DNA of 64,000 nt. It comes from Lycocorax pyrrhopterus obiensis (Eukaryota; Chordata; Aves; Passeriformes; Paradisaeidae). The translations under genes were made by a program, and so were the position numbers. Positions 39,001 through 51,920 of the stretch are shown here, piece after piece (positions within the stretch are counted from its first letter, which is position 1; each line of letters begins with the position of its first letter). The stretch lies in the NCBI GenBank assembly GCA_014706295.1, contig JACSVZ010000002.1, positions 135,890,682-135,954,681 of the forward strand, in the 5' to 3' direction. Under the pieces are notes generated by a model. That model did no database searches. It saw nothing but the letters and a program-made list of their open reading frames with translations, and was not told the origin of the DNA.

Positions 39001-42000
39001 AAAATTCTACAAAGGTCAAATCCTGACCTAATGGACCTGTATGAAAGCCAGACTGTAGACATATGTTAATATTATTGTCATATAGTGTTATTGTCAAAGG
39101 TTCCTAAATTTTTCACCTGACCCATCCAGAGTTTACTCTGGATCTTTGTCTCTTTTAGATACAAAAATATACCAGCATGGTAAGAATGTCCCTTATCCCT
39201 TGAGTAACTCATGATAAATTACAATAGGTTGCAGACAATTCCGAGTGATCATTTGCAATTGCGGAACTGAGGGGTCACAAAAATCAAATCAGTTTTCTCC
39301 TCTCTCTCCTCTCTAGCCAACAGAACTTTATTTAAAATAATCATGCAAAAAAGGCTTATGTAAAATGAGACTATGTTCAGGTGAAAGTTACTCTGACCTG
39401 GTTTAAACATTTTTATTAAGCTGACTTGAATTATTTCCCTCATGTACCCATTTCTCTCTGACTGGCAGGAAACGCAGTAACCATCTCAGTTAAAGATGTC
39501 TGCATAGATGTATCTTACATTCTCCTCTGGAAGCTCAGCATCTTGACAGATGGATCACACTTCTATTATTCAAATGCTTATACTAAAATATTTAATTCTT
39601 TACCGAATTCATGAATAAAATTGCTCTCCTTTTGGCATTGAAAACTTCATATTTACCTGTAGTCAGCTCCCATCACCACCATATAATGATGTAAATAACA
39701 ACAGTAACATCATTAATCTTGGTGTCTTTTCCATGCCATCAAGTAATTTCCTGATATTGAGAGCCATTCACAATCCCAGGCCTTATTTTCTATTATCCCA
39801 GCTTCTCAGTTCTCTTGTTTAGCATTAGATATACAAGATGCAATGCACATTCAGTTACATAGGTTTCACTAGTATTCCATGTGGCTGGTTACTTTTGCAA
39901 GTCCTTGCTTCTTCCTCACGTACTGGTTCAGCAGTGTGGACATCACCCTACACCCATAGCACAGGAGTTAAGGTAGCAACATTTCATAGGTAGGAATGTA
40001 AGAAGCTGTCAAATATCTCTAGTTCATATTTTGGTGTTAACATGACATGCAACGGTCTGCAGGGCTTTGGGTATTGTCCCTTCCCCTTTTTTTGTTAGAA
40101 TGAGCAGTGCTGTTGAATGCAATTTGCAGATTCTATGTGGGCAAATGTTGCTAAGACTGTTTCTCTTCCATTTCCTTCTCATTTGAGTTCAATGCGTCTT
40201 TTTCAAAATGAAGCAGTTGATACTAAGGTTTATTCATCTTCTTGAAATGAAGATAATGAGTTAAAATTTTCCACTTACAGCTGAGACTCCTATCTGTTCA
40301 TACAGCACTGTGGGTGTTGATATGGCACCAATATGGGTATTGAATGCTTCCTGCCCTTTTTTAGTTAATGTATGAATTCACTTACGTTTTTCACCTGCTC
40401 CAAATAAGGACGACATACACAGATCCCCAGCAAACATGAGGTTGCACTCTTCTGTTTGAATTGATAGCTAAAATTGCAGTGATCCTGGAAAGGCTGGAGC
40501 AGCAGGTAAATAAGAGAAAACATGCATGTTTAGTGTATGGTGTAGATGAAGAGGTGAAGTAGCATTATTCAAAATGGTTCATAAGACAAGAACTTGTGGT
40601 TGTTCAGTCACACTGGAAGACAGAAAATTTGAAGCAGATAGAAAAATATATTTTTTTAAGCAACTAATCTCTTTAAGTCATCGTCAGGAAATTCTGTATC
40701 AAGGCTTCTGCAAAATGAAACCCAAAAGTTTGGGAAGGAGTACAGACTAATATGCATCAAGGAATCTGCCAATACTCCAACACAAGAGTGTTAAGAAGGA
40801 ATTAGACAATTGCCTGATAGGCAAATTCTTCTAGACTTCAACCGCAAAGACATTCTTTTGTCTTCCTAAGAATTTCCTTTAATCTTAGTGATCCTTCTAG
40901 TTTAGTGTCTCTAAAATTAGGACCACTAATTTTAAAAGATGGAAAAAGGTTAACAATGGGAAATGTCAAAGGCTGATATTAAATCAAACCAGAATTTTCC
41001 TTCACATAAAGTCCTAACGTAATATAAAAATACGCCCGCGATTTAAGACAATAAATTTCCTTTTTCTTTTCAGTTAGGTTTTTTCCCCATTTATTTTGCT
41101 GATATTGTTTACATTTATACGCTAAAGACAAATGTATAGAGTATTCTGCACTTTAGAATTTCAGACTATTTTGGTCTATTTTTTGAAAAGTAAATATGTC
41201 AGTATAAGGAAACTGAAGTTGCAAAATGGATAGGGATATAAGAAGAGACAAGGTAAAAGGACAACATTCACTAGAATTAAAGAAAAAACAAAGACTAGTC
41301 ATCATTTGGGACTACTCCTTAGAATACAACATGTCAAAAAAAGCGCATTAGTGTTAATTTTAATATTTTTTTAAAAATTTGGAAGTGTGTTTTTCACTTT
41401 TAGATTATCACGCTCTTACACAAGACTGATACTTCATGCTCATTCTTTTCTACCTTCTTTCATCCTCCAAAAATGTATTTTCAGTGAAAAAAAGTGACAA
41501 TTTTCGACTAAGAATTAGTTATTTTCAGTAAGTAAGTATGAGCAACAAGCAGATATTATAGCTCCTATCCTATAAGAATGTAGGGCTGAATACAAATACA
41601 GTTGTAAGATCAACTTTCTTTATGCTTATATTTATTGATACAAGTAACCTTCTGATATGTTTTATAAATTACATTTCTGGAGACTGTGAAAACAACAATG
41701 AAGTTTAGCTTTCTATCCCACATTATAATCCATGCTGAATCAAAGCCTTCTTTCAAGACCTTGATGAGAGTGGTGGGAATTATGTCTTCTAAAAGTATTG
41801 ATTTTAAATGGCTGTCGGTTGCTTCTACGACTTTGCTTTATATAGCAACTCTTCAGGGAATATTTAATTAAATCATAATTGCCAAAAATATCCTTGTCAG
41901 GCTCTACAGGACTAGAGGGAAATGGAAAGACATGTTGAAGAGAATCTCATTATCAAAGACCTGTTTAATACAAATTAAAATTGACTTACTCTAAATAGAC

Positions 42001-45000
42001 TAGATGAAATGAACAGTCTATATCCTTGCAAACTAACATAGTTCAAACATACTACGAAACACAGATACAAGAGAATATTAAAATATGAAGCATGTACTTG
42101 ATTGGGATATAAAACTCATGAATAATAAAAATCCCCAAAAAACCTCTAAAATTCAGATGGCAAGAAAACTCAACAATAACATAAACACCCCCCAATCTTT
42201 GTCTCTCTTCTTGTAATTCTGCTCCTCAGCCCTGCAGTTTGAAGTTTCCAAAGTGCGTTAGACAGTATGTAGAGTTGAACTATCTCATTACTCTTCACTG
42301 TCAAAATTAAAACTTTAATAACTATAATAAGGTAGCGGGACATTCATACTACTTTCATTGCACAGGTACAGATCAATCAATTGAATCAATAAAGTCAACA
42401 CTTGTTACAAAATGAAATGCTGATCTCTTTACTGAGTCACACAGACACAATATTCCAACTGTATGTATTAGATTAGAAAATACAGATTGTTGGTTACTGG
42501 AAATGTCAGCTTGTTGCTCGATAGATGGGTAAAAACATCAAAGAAACAAGTTGTCTACGTTTGACTTCAGGAATTTAGCACATGAGGATCAAAGAAAAAC
42601 GTGAAACATCCAAAAAGGAAAAATAATCATTAGGCTAGGTACAAAATAATATTTTAGAATGAAGCAAGAGTACTTGTGGGATTCTTATTAGGTGATACAG
42701 CATGTACTGTTATCAAAAATTTCTGCTACTTAAACTACCAGTCTTGTAAATAGTCAAGACTCTTTATAATTAGTAATTTTAAAGTTTAATCATAAAGGCT
42801 CTCTACTAAAATGAGGTCCTCTGTTCATTGTTTCCCTGACTTCTTTGTTCTACTGCTCCTACAGTGTCCAGATCAGAGAGAGAGATAACATTAACTTGTG
42901 TCTCTTTGAATTTGCTTTTTCCCCGAGATATTTTTTGAGATTATTGACTTTTTGCATAGTGTGACAATATGTTTCTCTGTGTCTTCTTCACTGCAGCTTT
43001 CCTGGCACCATCGAAATTTACAAATGTTATGCTTTATTTTGGCCAAACCAGCACATTGTGACAGATGCCTAATTAAAAAATGAGTAGGGAGAAGAAAGCT
43101 GGCAAGACATTTTAAAAAGAGACTTGCCCTTGATGAACATTAGCATATGTTTCGGTCTAATTCCTGCTTTTGTCTACCTGATTTTTCTGTGTTTTTTAAT
43201 TAGAATAGAACACTGAGTTGTGGCTTGTACAGTGTAGGTTATTGAGCAGACTTCCTACACAGTTCAAAAGAAAAGACTGAAGCATTTGTGCTTACTTCTG
43301 TTATTTTGCACCAGGGCCTGTACATAAAACTGAGTGCCCCAATACTAGCTGTTATGGACTAACAGATTGTGAAACTCACCATGTCTATGGGATTAGCCTT
43401 GCTGATATCATCAGAGATTAAAAAGGGAATAGCTCTGAATGAAAACTACAGAGTCAATAGAGAGATCATAGTTGAAAATAAATGTTCTTTACAGTTTCTA
43501 AGCATCTTTTGAAAGACTGAATATCAGTTGTTCTTCCTGAGCAATTTACATGTGACACTACAAAAGAAAGTAGAATTTTTAAATAACTTAGAAAAGAAGC
43601 CTAAGAATTATATGTTTTCACCCCTGATATCCTGGCATTTGCTTTTATTCACAGTTCTTAAGATCATGGTGTATTAATATCAGGGACATAAATCCTTTGC
43701 CATAATTCCGTTAAATCCCATTCACTTTCCTGAATTAGCAGCTAGTTCTTCTGAATGCTGATTGTCTTCTCTGTTGTTACATTTTTTGTCACTCATTGTA
43801 TTAAAGCAGGGAGAATATTACCTAGATTAAAGCACAATTGAAGGCCACAGTAATTAAGACAGAATTCAGGGTCACCTGCACTTGGTGTGTGTGATACAGT
43901 TCCAGACCAGATAGAAATGAGTTCTGCATAACACCTAAGATCTTATTAAGAAGGACTGTGTAGAATGACTATGTAGAAGTGTGGGGAGAAGAAAGCAGTG
44001 GAAAGGAAAATTCAAATCTAACCTCAACAAGCGATATTGCAGCACTAAGGAACACCATAATGGCCTGAAAAACAACTTGGGAACTCAGGCTCCCCATCAA
44101 CACCTCTAACAGCTGATCACATTTCACTTAAACATTGCTGAGCTTATCTATAATAGACATACATCTAACTGGACAAATTCTGCTGTTACTGGTAAAGTCT
44201 CACCTTAAGTGATGTTGTATGTCACTCATAGGAGCCTTTAAAGTGGAATTGTCAGTTAAAATAGGCAATTTGCCCTTAGTGTAGGCATGCCTTTCTCATC
44301 TCCTTGAAGAACCAACTGGTGAAGGTTCTGAAAGCATTTCCTCAGCTGGCTGATCCTGTTGGCATACACAGTATTTCTCAGTGCAGCTAATTAAGTGTGG
44401 AATTTGAAGTGATAATGTGTATTTTAAAATGGCTCAATTGCTTTGCAGTTTATCAAAAACAGACTTGTGGCATTATTTAAATGTTCACAAGTTGTTCTTA
44501 CCTGGTCTATAACTGCAGGTCAAAAATTTTAGGTGTCTCCCTGGTGTGCATCTCTTTCTTGTACTGTATTTGACATATATCTTCATATATCTATCTAGGT
44601 GGGTTGAATAATCTGCTGCTGTTACAATGGCAATATATGTTTGTATTTAAGCAACTGACATGAACTGCCTTACTCAAGGCTCTGATTCCTATTTAGGTTC
44701 AGATCTTGTTAATAAAAGGTAGGCATCTATTTTCTTTGAAAGTACTGGACTTCAGCTGGCAACCCAGGACAGCATCAGTCTTCTGTAGATCCTGTCAGGT
44801 ATCATCTCAAACGAGAATCATTTTTACCGAGGCAACTGATCCGAATTGCTCAAATCCGATATTTAGATGACTAAATGCGTCAAACTTGCATTTACTGTCA
44901 TCCACTATAATGGATAATACATATTCCTGTGCATGACTGAAATGTATGTTAAAACTTGATATTCTTATGGACAACCCATATCTAGCATCCTTTAGTTTTA

Positions 45001-45384
45001 TTTAAGAAGCATAAGCTTATTTAAAACCTCCAGCCATATCACTGACTCCTGATTGAAAGAATTAAATTCAGCTTATTAAATACAAATCAGGCATGCTTAC
45101 TTTATAAATAAAGATTTGTCAACTGAACTGAAAGAAACATTTGTGTTCTTTCTGTGCTGTCCAGTCTAGTTCTTAGTATGAAGAAAGAATCATGAGTGAA
45201 CTCAGTGCAATCGGACATTAACATTGCAGCCTCCTGCTCAGTCCTCACAATAGTTTCTTTTCTATTTCTGTTGATGGTATGAATTTACTTTGTGTGCTGG
45301 ATTCTTTCAGTTCATAGGAAGATGAACTTCAGGTAAAGATTGTCTAAGAAAAGAGTGATTGAGTCATTTTCAAGTGAGTGAACA
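33071..45384. other. Unique AT-rich DNA, about 12 kb with no gene
   Basis: The longest stretch without a recognisable transposon. Contents are AT-rich unique sequence, an A-rich low-complexity tract at 35074-35210, and purine-rich sequence near 37500-37640. All open frames are below about 85 codons with no domain. No CR1 tail, LTR end or RNA gene was found, though old repeats could escape reading by eye. Confidence 0.5.
35074..35210 (+). repeat. A-rich (A/C) low-complexity tract
   Basis: About 135 bp is almost entirely A with C and some G, including CAACCAACCAAAAC and runs of A up to 8. It could be the remains of a retroposon A-tail or simple repeat; no retroposon body is seen next to it. 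Confidence 0.75.
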
Positions 45385-45451
45385 GAGGAAGGAAGGAGGG
45401 AGGGAGGGAGGGAAGGAAGGAAGCAAGGAAGGAAGGAAGGAAGGAAGGAAC
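45385..45451 (+). repeat. GGAA/GGGA microsatellite with G-quadruplex motif
   Basis: A purine-only tract of GGAA and GGGA units, with one interruption (AAGCAAGG) near 45421. At 45398-45412 four GGG runs are separated by single A bases, the canonical short-loop G-quadruplex pattern. Triplex or quadruplex formation is possible but inferred. Confidence 0.9.
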
Positions 45452-45701
45452 CAATCTTTGGTTTAAGAAATAAAATTAAAAAAAGATCTTTACGTCTTTC
45501 TTGTTTAAACAGCTGTAACTCCTATGAGCTTCACAGAGAGCTGAAATGCTTCTTCTGACATCAGTTAGCTTTGATACCAAATCATCAGAAATGCAAGACT
45601 TGGCAAAAGACAAATTTCACAAATAGACAGTGTTTATTGTGCACTCCTGAATTCAGACATCACTTATATTTAGTGCTCAAACACTTTCTGTGATCTACCA
45701 T

Positions 45702-46358
45702 TGTGAGAGACTGGAGGAGATTTTTGGCTCGAAACATTTTGGGCACATGTTGAGTGGAAAGCGCAGGTTGGGTTCTGCTCTGGTGATGTAATGCCCTCCT
45801 CTGCACACCCCACCCCACCGGGGTCTGCATCCTAGTCTCTGCAATGGTCACCAATCCCTGGCACACCACAGGCAATGCTCCACACCTGCCCCTGGAGCCT
45901 CTTACCAAGCTCCCGACTGGCCACCAGACCAGAAGTCCCACCTGGGGGAAGGGCCTAGGAAAGCCAAAGGGTACTTAAGCCAAAGAACAATACAAGCACT
46001 TCTTGAGCCTACCTCCCCTTGGATTTTATATCAGCTGAAACATGAGGGGTAGCTATATTTGTTCTTTTCTATAGCTTTTCTTTCTCTCTTTCTTCTAATT
46101 CCTTCTTCATGAGCAACTTAAATTCAGATAGGTTGGAGTTTGCTAAGTTGAATAGGCTTAGGGCTTCCTAAGCCTTCATTTGTGAAACGCTTGATGTTGA
46201 TTGAATGTTGCTTTAAACTTTTGCCAGAGTTCCCTGATTTTCTGAAGTTTGCTAGTAAAGTTTTTACTTTACTAGCAAAGAATACCTTGTCAGTATTTCT
46301 CCTTTGCATCTAAATCAGGGTATGTAAAAATACCCCAAAAAACATAAGACCCTTTACA
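45702..46358 (+). mobile_element. Probable LTR with R-like hairpin
   Basis: Starts TGTGAGAGACTGG and can be ended at CCTTTACA, giving TGT...ACA ends. The first half is GC-rich and U3-like, with a TACTTAAG TATA-like box near 45972. The second half is AT-rich and contains a perfect hairpin at 46248-46279. No clean target duplication was found (TACCAT before, ACTTTT after), and no exact AATAAA, so boundaries and identity are provisional. It could instead be a different repeat with LTR-like ends. No viral reading frame is present. Confidence 0.45.
46248..46279. repeat. Perfect 14-bp stem, 4-nt loop hairpin
   Basis: TTTGCTAGTAAAGT (46248-46261), loop TTTT (46262-46265), then ACTTTACTAGCAAA (46266-46279). 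The stem has no mismatch although the surrounding sequence appears old. Confidence 0.95.
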
Positions 46359-46563
46359 ACTTTTACTGGAGAGCCCCTAATTGAAGTTTATCAAAGTTGA
46401 ATAACTCTACTACTGTTCATCCCTTCTCTAGGTTACATGTCATTAAGCCTAAAAACAAAGTAATCGGAATAAGGAAAGCTCTGTAAAAGGCCTGACCCCT
46501 CTGAAATAGGTAGAACTCTTCAGCAGATTCTGTTGCTGAACTGTGGTCTTTGTTCTCTGCCTT
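46359..46563. other. Spacer between two LTR-like blocks
   Basis: About 200 bp beginning ACTTTTACTGGAGAGCCCC. It may be flank or the first bases of a lost internal region; no primer-binding site can be assigned with confidence. Confidence 0.35.
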
Positions 46564-47075
46564 TGTATTTGGTTTATTTGTCCAAGTGTTGGCAGTGGCA
46601 GCAGTTCAGGGGTGGCATCTGAGAAAAGAGGAGAGGGGCTGCCCCATCCCAGGCACAGCTGGTTCCATCTGGTTAAAGTCAGATCCAGCAGGTCTTCTGC
46701 AGGACACAGCTGAGCTCAAGCAATACTTCCAATGCCTCTGCGATAATATTTTTAATAAGCCAGTTGTGAGAGAGTAAAAAAATGTGAGAGAAATAGCCCT
46801 GTACACATCAAGGTCAAAGAAGTAAGAGAGGGAGGAGACACTCCAGGCCTTAGGGCCGAGATTCCCCTGCAGCCCATGGAGAGGACCAGAGTGAAGGAAG
46901 CTGTTGCCCCACAGCCCATGGAGGACCATGGTGGAGCAGATACTCACTTGCAGCCCATGAAGGACCCCATGCCAAGGAAGACTGGAGAAAACTGCAGCCC
47001 ATGGAGACCCGGAGCAGGGTCCTGTCAGAACCACTACCCATGAAGGACCCACACTGGAACAGGGGAAAAATGTAA
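46564..47075 (+). mobile_element. ERVL-type LTR, 3'-truncated copy
   Basis: The sequence parallels the 58.9-kb LTR in order: 'ggtttatttgtccaagtgtt', 'ttggcagtggcagcagttca', 'ccaatgcctctgcgataata', 'gtacacatcaaggtcaaaga', then a run of 'cagcccatgg' units and 'ggacccacactggaacaggg'. It stops near 47075, before the polyA and U5 end seen in the longer copy. Plus strand. The 148-aa minus-strand frame across it arises from the repetitive GC-rich composition and resembles no protein. ERVL affinity is from memory of a widespread avian LTR type. Confidence 0.75.
46870..47045 (+). repeat. Degenerate ~42-bp periodicity in LTR
   Basis: 'cagcccatgg' or close variants begin at 46870, 46912, 46951, 46995 and about 47035, spacings of 39-44 bp. 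Between them 'ggacca' and 'ggagcag'-like pieces recur. The same pattern is in the 58.9-kb copy (59246, 59286). Confidence 0.7.
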
Positions 47076-48593
47076 AAATGGAGTGGCATGGAGTGGAGCT
47101 ATTGCAGAATGACTATAACCCCCTATTTCTTTAGTTTTCTAGATGTTATGCCAGCTGAATACCATTTTTAGGGCATTTATTACCTCAACAGAGACTTGTC
47201 TTTTACCAGTCTTAGATAATGTTCTGCTCTAATCACCTTTGTTTATCTACTGTCTTGCCAATTGACTTTTTCTTTGTGGAACTGATAATGTTAAGCAAAT
47301 AAATAAGGAAAACATATGAAGACTCTTTTTGCAAAACATAAAGAAGTAAATGAGAATGAAGACAAATGAGCATGACCACAGACTGACCTTTTAAAACCTT
47401 CAGCATATAACATAGTGGAGACAAGAAATTCACTGTGGAAAGTAAGTATGCAGTACATGTTCTTACTAGCAATAACAGAATTACAGAACTCGTTTCAGTG
47501 CCTTTCCATTAAATGTTCTCACTTAATCACCTTTTAAGAAAGATGTCTTTCTTGGCAAGCTAGTATAATTATTGCATATACAAACTGTTCTGTATAGTAA
47601 AGTTTATTGATGAATGCAAGATGTGCATGTTTTTCTTTTACCTCTATTTCAAATTATATTACACTATCATGTGGAGATGTCTGGGTTATAGTCATATAGT
47701 GTTTTAAAGCATATCTTTTATTTCTTTTTTCAGATGGGAAGTAGTTAATTATTAAAGAGGTCTTGGGTATAAAAGAAGGGATTTCTACTGAAAACCACTG
47801 TAATCAAAAGTGAGTGAATGCATGAAGAATAATTCATAATCCCCAAGGGACAGTTACATTATATAAGGCTGGGTCACAGGAATGGGTTTGTGGAATATTA
47901 ACTTGCCTATATTTTTTCTTCCCGAAGGCTTTAATAAATTGCTTTTTAGAACCACATTGCAGTATTACTGGGGGAATAGGTGGTTGTGAATACTTAAGTT
48001 CAGCATACACTGTACCCTGCCTCAATTAAGATGTATCTCTGAGGGTATTGTCTACATAGAAATTGAGAAAATGCAGATTGTGTGGACTGAACCAGACATA
48101 AATGAGATCTCTCAGGTACAGCTATCAGTATAAGTATGGTAGCACAGTATTCCAAACAGCAAATGAAGCAATCTCAGAAAGCTGTATTACAGCACTCTTG
48201 TAGCACTTGGACTGCACTGACATTGTGGCTGAACAAGCTACATGAAAACTATCTCAGAAATTTGTAAAGAAAAGCTGAATAAATATATTTATGAGATTTC
48301 TACCATTTGAAAAGCAAGATCTATATAAGCAATAAATGTATTCTAAATTGTTGTGTTGTGGACATAGAAATTTGTTACAGGTGTTTCATAGAAACAAAGG
48401 CATCTATAGCAGAAGAAATAGCTGCTGTTGAGAAAAGGATATTACTGTATAGACTGCATCTGCATTCTCATGCGTACTTGCCCTTTGAGTAACATTCATT
48501 TAATGAATATTTCCTCTTTTTAGTTGTTAAGTAATGCATAGAAGCATGTGTTTATATATGATAAAACTTCATACATTGCAACATTATTTTACA
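47076..48593. other. Unique AT-rich non-coding DNA
   Basis: No element recognised. Frames of 60-80 codons only. Confidence 0.5.
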
Positions 48594-49340
48594 TAATAGT
48601 AGAATGGTGAGGGGTGGAAGGGACCTTAAAGATCATCTAGTCCCAACCTGCCTGCCATGGGCAAGGACATCTTCCACTAGATCAAGTGGCTTATAGCCCT
48701 ATTCAGTCTGGTTTTGAACATTTCCAGGAACAGGACACCCACAGGTTCTCTGGCCAGTCTGTTCCAATGCCTCACCACCTGCACAGTAAAGGATTTCTTC
48801 CCAACATCTAATCGAAACCTACCTTTTCTTCAGTTTACAGCCATACACCCTTGTCCCATCATGACATGTCCTAGCAAAAAATACCTCTCCAGCTTTCTTG
48901 TAGGTCCCCTTTAGGTAATGGATGGCTGCCACAAGGTAACTCCAAGCCAAACAATCCCAACTCTCAGCCTGTCTTCATATGGGATGTGCTCCAGTCCTCT
49001 GACCATCTTTGTGTCCCACATCTGGGCTCCCTCCCACAGGTTCATGTCCTTCCAATGCTGGGGACCCTATGGCTGAACAAAGTACTCCAGCTGGGATGTC
49101 ATGAGACCAAATTAGAGGAGAGGAATCACATCCCTCTGCTACGCCTCTCTGGATTCAGCCCAGGACAGGTTGACTTTCTGGGCTGCAAGTGGACATTGCT
49201 GGATGATGCTGAGCTCCTCATCCACTAATCCCTCCACACAAGTCCTTCTCCTCAGGGCTGGTCTCAATCCATTCTCCACTCTATCAGTATTTGTGTTTGG
49301 AATTACCCTGACCATGTGCTGGATCTTGAATTTGGCCTAT
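48594..49340 (-). mobile_element. CR1 LINE, 3' ~750 bp
   Basis: Clear reverse-complement CR1: 'ggaagggaccttaaagatca', 'ctgccatgggcaaggacatc', 'ctctccagctttcttgtagg', 'cccaactctcagcctgtctt', 'ttctgggctgcaagtggaca' and 'tccttctcctcagggctggt' in the proper order from the 3' end. The copy is 5' truncated near 49340 and has small deletions, for example near 48935. The coding part is interrupted and non-functional. Confidence 0.93.
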
Positions 49341-51822
49341 AGAAATCCAAAGAAATTTCTTCTCTAATACTGTCTAATATTCAGATATTCTCTTGACCTT
49401 TCTTTCCATCTTTCTTTGTAATGTTTTGATGCTCACTGCAAGGTGAAATTACTCATTGGTCCTATCTTTTTATAATCTGATGTTCAGGAGAGGTTCAGAT
49501 TTTTTTTTTTTTTGAACAGCCTTCTGTGAAGGGTTTTCTAAGCCTCTGCAGATGTTAAAAAATGTAATAGATATTCCTGAGACATTACAGTTAAAAGCAG
49601 CCTGCACATTGAAAAATGGTGTTTGCTTACATCCAGGTTTGATGCTGGCAAGAGTCCAAACCTTATAGGTTCCTAATCTGCTCAGAATTTATGACTAAGT
49701 AAGGATTTTAGTCCAATTATAGTAGGCTAATCTATATATATATAAATTTATATATATTTATATATTTAGTCTAATTATATATATATAGTATGAGTTTTGA
49801 TGTATATGGATAACAGTGTTGTAGATATTTAAGAGTTTAGTTTGCTATCATCTTTGTTCCTTCTCTCCTTAGTGCGCTTACAGTCACAGCTAAATCCTTT
49901 CATGAAATGTACCAAGGTGAATGTTCTGCTACAATGATTACCAATGACTCTTAATTATTGATGGTTCAGAATACTTGGGGGTATATACTTCGACAATCTG
50001 TAATCATTCACATTAAAGCATATTTTTCCTTAATATATGTAGTTGTAATAGATTGTAAATATATTTTAACCTATAACTTCAAATGCATATAAGAGGCATA
50101 GGCAGTAACATTAATTAGAAACTTGCTTTATATACAATATTATTTATTAGGAAGGAATGTTACCTAACAGATATATCGTGGGAATCAGTGAAGTAGGCTT
50201 ACCACTGTTCTATGATTATGGGGATTTGTCTTTGCTTTTCCTTCCATGGTCTGTCTTACCATTCTAGAAGGTAAGTTTTCCAGGGTACTATGTTAAATTT
50301 TGTTACTATATTTCAGCCTTCAGGTTGATATGTAACACTAAAGTTTGCAATCTTCTTTGCAAGCACAGTGGAAAACAAGGACCATAACCTTAGCTGGTAT
50401 AAATTGTATAGGATTTTTCAAGTCAGTTGGTTTATACCCAGTGAAGATCAGATCATAGCTGGTAGGCCGCTTGAAGCTATATGTAGGTTGCACATCCATT
50501 ATTTTTTTGATGGCTTGTTGGTTCCTTGCACAATAGAGATGATAAAAGGACAGTGTTGAATATAGATTCAAAATCACGTGTCATCACTAAGGCAGAAAAA
50601 CAAATTTACAAATCTGGAGCATTTTTAATTTCTATTAGGAACAGGTACATACAATAACTAAAATGAGACTAACATAAGTTGCTGTGGAACACTGTTTTTT
50701 CCCTCTTGGAAGTCTTTATAACAATGTTTCCTCTCTTAACAATTGCTGAATGTCGGACAAAACTTAAAATACAACTGGATATCACTGAAACTTCTGGAGA
50801 CAGGGCCAAGTTGATTTTAGTAAACACAAAAGGGGAGACCATTCTGAGGTAGGAGGAAAATAACAGAAAATAACTATGATGTGTATTACCATTAGATAAA
50901 CTTGCAAACTTGGATACTACTGGAAGGAATGACTGAAACATGCAGGTTTTCAAATATTTATGCAAGAATTAATGTAGAAAAAAAACCTGTTTCCTTTGGA
51001 TGTATAAACAAAGAGTAAACTTGACATAAATTTGTATTACCTCAGTGTAGTTTTCAAAAATGTTATTGGAAGAACCATTTGGTATTTCAAGAGAAATATA
51101 ATGATATATTAACTTGTGTATAGCACAGTCATTATTGCTAGCTTGCATGTGTTAAAATATCAATAGCTGTTGACTTGTCTGTAATCAGATTGTCTATGAT
51201 AATGTGAGGAAAAAAATCTATAAAAATGTGCAGTTGCTTAGGCTTCTGACAAGCTGGAAATATGAGGTACGTGTGTAGTCATTACTCTGCTTGGTTCCTT
51301 AGAAAGCAGGTGGAGAAAGGATTTTGAGAACAAGGTATATCTTTTTTTTTTCTTTAGCAAAATTTCACATCTGTCTGGGCTGCTAAGAGGCTAAAACAAT
51401 TAAGTCCTTCTGAAAGGCAGTACCTTCTAAAACTGAAAAGTCGATTCAAACATAGTTAGCAGAAACTCCTAGATTTTTTTTCAACAGCTTTGTTAATAAC
51501 AGTCAAGAGAGATATTACTCGATGGTTATTTGTCAATAACTGTGGCATTGCCAATACAACTTTTCTGTGATGGAGTTGTGACAACCTCTAGTATCATTTG
51601 AATGAGCAGACGCTGACCTCTGTGAAGTAGTTGCAGATGGGAAATAATAGTTTATTTGTGGGAGCCCAAAGTGCAGGGAATATTTCTCTGCCTGTTTTGA
51701 AGGATTCTACCCCCCTGGACAACACTGTCTTTGACCTTCGTCCATGGAGAAAATTGCCTTCCCTCTGGGAAGAAATAGAACCTACAGTGGTGTGAATTAG
51801 GTGATAGAACATTATGTAAGAT
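49341..51822. other. Unique DNA; AT microsatellite; unexplained block near 51.6 kb
   Basis: Holds a T run near 49500, the AT microsatellite below, and AT-rich unique DNA. Between 51569 and 51830 the + strand begins TGTGACAA and ends TTGTCACA, an 8-bp inverted pair, with a minus-strand AATAAA near 51655. This could be a short LTR or other element, but no duplication supports it. Confidence 0.4.
49706..49795. repeat. AT-rich microsatellite with internal duplication
   Basis: TA runs interspersed with TTTA. 'tttagtccaattata' near 49707 recurs as 'tttagtctaattata' near 49765, suggesting a local duplication of about 60 bp. Confidence 0.75.
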
Positions 51823-51920
51823 TGTCACAGGGTGAAAATTTAGAGGTGTTGGGTTTGTTAATACAGTAAATAGATAAAAAGTAAAAACTCCAAAATGGAG
51901 GATTGTTGTTGTTCTCCAGA

